Below, in pieces: positions 21,425 to 25,376 of a stretch of DNA of 25,376 bases. Positions within the stretch are counted from its first letter, which is position 1. Each line of letters opens with the position of its first letter. The notes beneath the pieces are model-generated. The model worked only from the letters and a program-made list of their open reading frames with translations, was not told where the DNA came from and did not search any database. The stretch covers positions 1 to 25,376 of the forward strand of contig CAZZIE010000059.1 of the NCBI GenBank assembly GCA_964654185.1, given 5' to 3'. The position numbers and the translations under genes are program-made. The DNA comes from CAYFQV01 sp964654185. GTDB taxonomy: Bacteria; Spirochaetota; Spirochaetia; DSM-27196; PWMO01.

Positions 21425-21967
21425 CTACTGCTCCTCGTTCTCCGGCGCCATTCCGTTTGCATCGGCGGCGCCGTCGGCGCCGCCACCACTCTCCTCTTCC
21501 GGCGCCTGCTCCTGAACCGACTGCTCGCGGCTGCGGTACTCAACGTAGAACTGCGCTCGCTCGGTCTGCGCGAGCCTGAGAGCCTCCTCCTCGAGGATGA
21601 GCGCGAAGGTCGTCGACCTCTCCTCTTCCGGCAGGTCGACTTCGCTCCACTCCTCGCCGTCGCCGGTGGTCTCCTCCGAAACGAAGGTAATGCGGCCGTT
21701 CTCCACCGTGAGAGAGCCCCTGGAGCCTATCCGGATGCTCTGTTCCTGATAGGCGTAGAACTCATACTGCTCGTCCTGAAGAATCCACTCCAGGGTGACC
21801 GGACCGAACCGTGCCGACCAGATTCCGACATACGTGGTCTCCCCGTCGGCCTGATCCGCTCCGGCCGGATCGGCCTGAGCCTGTCCGGGGGGGTCACCCG
21901 TGTCCTGTGCCGCAACCAGGCTCGAGATTATCACAAGTACAAGTACGAACGCTGCGCGCCGCCACAT
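21425..21967 (-). CDS. Secreted hypothetical protein with signal peptide
   Basis: This is a 180-residue protein that I do not recognise. The ATG at 21967 is chosen because AAGGAGG lies just upstream and the product then begins with a good signal peptide (WRRAAFVLVLVIISSLVAAQ), probably cut near residue 20 by signal peptidase I. No lipobox cysteine is present. A low-complexity linker (Ala/Asp/Gly, 21-42) leads to a domain beginning TYVGIWSARFGPVTLEWIL that contains alternating beta-type strands and IRIGSRGSLTVENGRITFV. The C-terminal 35 residues are acidic and Glu/Gln/Gly-rich. It is expected in the periplasm. It lies between the transporter and threonine aldolase genes in a probable operon. 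Function unknown. Confidence 0.75.
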   Translation of the reverse strand: MWRRAAFVLVLVIISSLVAAQDTGDPPGQAQADPAGADQADGETTYVGIWSARFGPVTLEWILQDEQYEFYAYQEQSIRIGSRGSLTVENGRITFVSEETTGDGEEWSEVDLPEEERSTTFALILEEEALRLAQTERAQFYVEYRSREQSVQEQAPEEESGGGADGAADANGMAPENEEQ

Positions 21968-22022
21968 AGGGCGCCTCCTTCGAAAAAGGTCCATATCCAT
22001 ACTATCGGCGTACCCGCCAAAA

Positions 22023-23393
22023 CTACCCGCGGTACCGTATGAAAAGTACGACAACGAGTCCGATCAGAAAACAGACGAAGATGAAGGGGAACATCACAAT
22101 GTAGCGATACCCCCCGAGGTCTGAGAAGAGTGAGAGGACGCTGCCCATGATGATCGGCGCCAGCGAGTATGCCGTCTGATTGAAGGTGAAGTAGACGCCG
22201 GTGTAGGTCGCAATGCGCCGGTCCGGAGCGAAGCCCCACATGAGGGGGAAACTGTTGACCACCACTCCCATCCAGGGCATGCCGGTCAGAATGAGCATGA
22301 CGATGACCAGTGTGTCGTTGGGGGCCCTGTACATGAAGGGTGCCACGCCGCCGGCCATGACCCCCAGAGAGAGCACGAGCCACACCAGAAAAAAGACCAC
22401 GGCGCGCTTGCGGCCGAAGCGCGTTCCCACCAGGCCGGCAGGGTAGGCGAAGAGGATCATCGGCGCCGTGAAGGCAAGGAAGAGTTGCGACGCCTCGGCG
22501 TCGTTCGCCTTGCCAAGGAAGGAGACGGCGAAGCTCGAGAAGAAGGCCTCCGTCGAGGCGAATCCAAGGTACCAGAAGAACACCGCCACGACGAAGAACA
22601 GCATGTTCCGGTCCTTCCCCAGGACGTCGCGGATGGCCTTCATTCCCGGTCGGGGATTGCGCTTTGCTGCGGCGCTCCGGGACGCCCGGAGAGTCACGGA
22701 GTCGAGGGCAAAGGCGCGCTGGGAGACGGTGTATACCCCCGTTCCGGTCGGGGTCTCACGGATGGTCAGCACCTGAACGAGCAGCACCACCAGCATGAGC
22801 ACGGATATCAGGACAAACCCGCCGGCGTCGTAGAGGCGTGGGGGAAGCGTGAGGCGACTGAGCAGTATGGGTATGGAGAACCCGATCACCCCGCCGAGAT
22901 TTGCGACGAACTGCTGGATGGCGCTGCCCCGGGCGCGGACATCGTCGGGCGTGTAGTCCGCAACGATCACCAGAGAGACCGTCCGGTACAGGGACATGGC
23001 GAGATTGAAGAGAAAAACGATCGCCACAAAGCCCGCAAGCGCCTGAATCCAGGGAATGGCCGCGAAGAAGAGCGCGCCGGCACACGTCCCTACGACGATG
23101 TAGGGCATCCGGCGGCCGAACCGGCTCGAAGTGCGGTCGGAGAGGTCTCCGAAGAAGGGCTGAAGGAGGAGCGCCAGGAAGTTGTCGATCGCCATGATCA
23201 GCCCTTTCAGGGTGTCCTTGACCGCAATGTCGGGGAGCAACTCGTCCAGGATGAGCGGGACCTTCAGATTGAAATACGACCACGAAAGAAGCACTGAGAA
23301 GAACGCGAGGGACATGGCCAGGGTGCGGGAGATGTGAAGACGTCCCGGCCGGTTGGGCGCCATCCGCGGCTTGAGCGGGGCGATGTGTGCCAC
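22023..23393 (-). CDS. MFS transporter, SLC45/GPH-like (sugar type)
   Basis: This 456-residue protein has about twelve hydrophobic helices. Between helices 2 and 3 it has the MFS signature in the form GDLSDRTSSRFGRRMPYIVVG, which is typical of the sucrose/SLC45 and glycoside-pentoside-hexuronide transporters. A matching motif GTRFGRKRAVVFF lies in the second half. The GTG at 23393 is chosen because it shares a base with the upstream stop (TAGTG) and GGGGAGAGG precedes it; an ATG ten codons in (23363) is an alternative. The pair with a Gfo/Idh/MocA oxidoreductase suggests uptake of a sugar or sugar acid that the oxidoreductase then uses. The substrate cannot be predicted. Confidence 0.85.
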   Translation of the reverse strand: MAHIAPLKPRMAPNRPGRLHISRTLAMSLAFFSVLLSWSYFNLKVPLILDELLPDIAVKDTLKGLIMAIDNFLALLLQPFFGDLSDRTSSRFGRRMPYIVVGTCAGALFFAAIPWIQALAGFVAIVFLFNLAMSLYRTVSLVIVADYTPDDVRARGSAIQQFVANLGGVIGFSIPILLSRLTLPPRLYDAGGFVLISVLMLVVLLVQVLTIRETPTGTGVYTVSQRAFALDSVTLRASRSAAAKRNPRPGMKAIRDVLGKDRNMLFFVVAVFFWYLGFASTEAFFSSFAVSFLGKANDAEASQLFLAFTAPMILFAYPAGLVGTRFGRKRAVVFFLVWLVLSLGVMAGGVAPFMYRAPNDTLVIVMLILTGMPWMGVVVNSFPLMWGFAPDRRIATYTGVYFTFNQTAYSLAPIIMGSVLSLFSDLGGYRYIVMFPFIFVCFLIGLVVVLFIRYRG

Positions 23394-24865
23394 TAGCGCG
23401 CCTCTCCCCGCAACTCCGTTAGCTCCACGACACGTCCCTCCAGCCGGGAGCGTTCGACCGCGAAGGCAGCCAGATGGCTCTCCAGGGACTCCGCCGCCGA
23501 GGAGAGACTCTGTGAGGCGCGATTCTCCGGGGCGGCGCGGCGGGCTGACGCGGCCCCATGCTCCGGGGCGGCGCGTTTCTCCCCAGCTGCGCGGCGGGCC
23601 GCGTCCGGTGCCGGGAAGAAGGCCTCCATGAGGGCTGCATCCGCGTGGCCGTGACCGCCCGGATCCAACCCCGCGCGATAGAGAGTCCGACTCCGTCCCT
23701 CATGGCGGTGGAGGAGCAGTTCCTGCCCGGCGTAGGTGAAGCGCCCCTGAAGCGTCCCCTTGCTTCCATCTATCCGGAACCACCTGCCGTCGAGGTATGA
23801 GAATCCGTGAAGGCCCATGGTTGCAGTGATGCCGTTGTCGAATTCGAGGGTAATCGCCTGCTGGTCGGGCACGTCGTTGTCGCAGCGATAGACGCAGCGC
23901 CCGTAGGGGCCGTTCTTCAGCGCTTCGAGCCGCGCTTCCCGGGAGTTGTCGTCGGATATCACCGTGGCCGGCCAGCGGCGGAAGCGTGAGCGAAACAGGC
24001 GCTTCACGACCTTGCCGGCCGCGCGAATCACCGGGGACGACGCGTACTGTGTGGTGTGATAGAGAGACTGACCCTCCAGATAGAGCCGAGGAGCGAACCA
24101 GAGGCAGGTGTCCGCGACCGGGCACCCGTCGGTGCAGCGCTCCGGTGCTCCGGCAGGGGCCGACTCCTCCCGGAAGAAGACGCGGCTTCCGAAGGACTGC
24201 ACCCTCTTCACGAAGGAGCCGGTAAGCCAGTGGATGATGTCCAGATCGTGACAGCTCTTGGCGAGAATGAGCGGGGAGGACTCATCCTGGCGTCGCCAGG
24301 GTCCCCGGACGTAACTGTGGGCGAAGTGCCAGTAGGCGACGTTCTCCGAGTGCTCCACGTGGAGGACGCGGCCGATGTCGCCGGCAGCCACGGAGCGGTA
24401 CGCGGCCTGGAAGAGGGGAGCGTAGCGCATGACGTGACATACGCGCAACTCGTTGCCCGTCCGATCGGCGGTTTCCACCAGGAGCCTGCACTCCTCCGGG
24501 GTGGTCGCCATGGGTTTCTCCAGAAGCACCGTGTATCCCGCCTCGAGGGCGGCAACCGCCGGCTCGGTATGCCCGCGGTCCTGCGTCGTTACCAGGCAGG
24601 CCTCCGCGATGCGCGGGCCCGCGAACAACTCCCGCCAGTCGGTGAAGCACCGCTCGGCGGGAACGGCGTGCTCCCGCGCCATGGCGTTGCGGCGAGCTTC
24701 GTTGGGTTCGGCTACCGCTACGACCTGTGCACGCTGCGGGTGACGGCGTATCCACTGACCGTAGATCTCGCGTCCGCGGATCCCGGCTCCCACGACTACG
24801 CACGTCCGCGGCGCCGACGGCTCGCTTTTCGCACTGCTCTTCTGCTGTTGCACCTTCCACTCCAT
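23393..24865 (-). CDS. Gfo/Idh/MocA family oxidoreductase with cysteine cluster
   Basis: This 490-residue NAD(P)-dependent sugar dehydrogenase-like protein has a Rossmann loop at VVVGAGIRGREIYG (23-36), the cofactor/catalytic EKPMA motif with Lys117, and the active-site helix AKSCHDLDIIHWL (202-214). Beyond the usual fold it carries five cysteines in two groups, Cys244, Cys248, Cys254 and Cys324, Cys328 (CTDGCPVADTC and CVYRC), which could bind zinc or another metal; similar inserts occur in a subgroup of this family. The C-terminus (about 425-460) has a KRAAPEH/RRAAPEN duplication in low-complexity sequence. It is the first gene of the minus-strand cluster, divergent from a phosphoesterase, and its stop overlaps the transporter start. 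Confidence 0.88.
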   Translation of the reverse strand: MEWKVQQQKSSAKSEPSAPRTCVVVGAGIRGREIYGQWIRRHPQRAQVVAVAEPNEARRNAMAREHAVPAERCFTDWRELFAGPRIAEACLVTTQDRGHTEPAVAALEAGYTVLLEKPMATTPEECRLLVETADRTGNELRVCHVMRYAPLFQAAYRSVAAGDIGRVLHVEHSENVAYWHFAHSYVRGPWRRQDESSPLILAKSCHDLDIIHWLTGSFVKRVQSFGSRVFFREESAPAGAPERCTDGCPVADTCLWFAPRLYLEGQSLYHTTQYASSPVIRAAGKVVKRLFRSRFRRWPATVISDDNSREARLEALKNGPYGRCVYRCDNDVPDQQAITLEFDNGITATMGLHGFSYLDGRWFRIDGSKGTLQGRFTYAGQELLLHRHEGRSRTLYRAGLDPGGHGHADAALMEAFFPAPDAARRAAGEKRAAPEHGAASARRAAPENRASQSLSSAAESLESHLAAFAVERSRLEGRVVELTELRGEAR

Positions 24866-24926
24866 TCGGAATAACGGCTTGCCTCAAGCAGGCACGTCAT
24901 AGCAGCTTCAACGTGAAGGAGCTACC

Positions 24927-25376
24927 ATGATCATTGCCGTCACAAGCGACATTCACGACAACATCTGGAACCTGGAGAAGGCCCTCGACCTCATCAACGA
25001 CCGCAGCCCCCAGACGCTGCTCTTCCTCGGAGACTTCTGCGCCCCCTTCACGCTGGTCCAAATGGCCAGGGGATACCAGGGTCCGATCCACGCCGTCTTC
25101 GGAAACAACGACGGAGACCAGTTCCTCCTGACGTCCAAGGCGGCGGAGCACGCCAACTTCACCCTGCATGGCCACCTGGGAGAGATCAGTATCGGCGGTC
25201 GAAGCATAGCCATCAACCATTATCCGGATATCTCCGAGCGCCTGGCCGAGAGCGGCGCCTACGACGCGGTGTTCAGCGGGCACAACCACCTGAAGCAGCT
25301 CGAACGGCGTGGCAACACCCTCTGGGCCAATCCCGGAGAGGTCATGGGCCGCTTCGGGGAGCCGAGCTTCGGTATC
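24927..25376 (+). CDS. YfcE/MJ0936-type metallophosphoesterase (3' end beyond window)
   Basis: An ATG at 24927, preceded by GAAGGAG, opens a frame that reaches the window edge after 150 codons. The dinuclear-metal motifs of calcineurin-like phosphodiesterases are all present in order: SDIHDN, LGDFC, GNNDGD, INHYP and SGHNHL, followed by WANPGEV. The small size and motif order match the YfcE/MJ0936 subfamily (about 155-185 residues), so only the last few codons appear to be missing. These enzymes hydrolyse phosphodiesters in vitro, and the natural substrate is usually unknown. The gene is divergent from the Gfo/Idh/MocA gene across about 60 bases. Confidence 0.92.
   Translation, partial: MIIAVTSDIHDNIWNLEKALDLINDRSPQTLLFLGDFCAPFTLVQMARGYQGPIHAVFGNNDGDQFLLTSKAAEHANFTLHGHLGEISIGGRSIAINHYPDISERLAESGAYDAVFSGHNHLKQLERRGNTLWANPGEVMGRFGEPSFGI

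Noticed and set aside
24880..24910. Near-palindrome GCTTGC-CTCAA-GCAGGC between the oxidoreductase and phosphoesterase genes as an operator
   Set aside because: It is an imperfect six-base arm pair with no promoter boxes that I could place around it on either strand.

Overview
The window is GC-rich, densely coded DNA, most likely from a free-living member of the Spirochaetota. The main evidence is a six-gene mevalonate operon in the order mvaS-fni-mvaA-mvaD-PMK-MK (4112-10860). As I recall, this is the order of the Borrelia mevalonate cluster (BB0683-BB0688). This is an inference from remembered gene order; no 16S or other marker gene is present. There is no rRNA or tRNA gene, insertion sequence, phage gene or CRISPR array, and no gene-free stretch longer than about 205 bases.

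Layout. (1) 1-3907, minus strand: mnmA, then qor, a MESH1-like small alarmone hydrolase and dusA (cut by the window start). qor has a strong promoter whose start point falls on its ATG, so its mRNA is probably leaderless. (2) 4112-10860, plus strand: the complete route from acetoacetyl-CoA plus acetyl-CoA to IPP/DMAPP, with overlapping or nearly overlapping genes. (3) 10861-11039: a CTGG microsatellite and an 18-bp tandem array. (4) 11040-13280, minus: an alcohol-acetyltransferase-like acyltransferase followed by a zinc-ribbon six-TM protein of DUF6320 type. (5) 13346-14578, plus: a DUF3524-type glycosyltransferase related to the tRNA-queuosine mannosyltransferase family. (6) 14575-15453, minus: a beta-hydroxyacid dehydrogenase. 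(7) 15454-15638: a second 18-bp tandem array. (8) 15639-16985, minus: a soluble PAS histidine kinase, divergent from (9) 17109-17954, plus: a zincin-like protein with a helical/coiled-coil tail. (10) 18107-18762, plus: a coupled glutaredoxin and ferredoxin:thioredoxin-reductase-type Fe-S subunit. (11) 18892-19878, plus: a membrane-anchored PilZ protein. (12) 19960-24865, minus: a probable five-gene unit of Gfo/Idh/MocA oxidoreductase, MFS sugar-type transporter, secreted protein, threonine aldolase and a stand-alone Hpt protein. (13) 24927-end, plus: a YfcE-type metallophosphoesterase cut by the window end.

How it works together. The mevalonate operon supplies isoprenoid precursors. Three genes point to tRNA modification (dusA, mnmA and possibly the queuosine glycosyltransferase relative). 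Several are signalling parts: alarmone hydrolase, orphan histidine kinase, orphan Hpt and PilZ. A recurring oddity is 18-bp (six-codon) tandem repetition between genes and inside one gene, together with Ala/Gly-rich insertions in several conserved enzymes. The least described candidates are the Grx-FTR pair, the acyltransferase-DUF6320 pair, the zincin fused to a helical tail, and the queuosine-mannosyltransferase-like protein.
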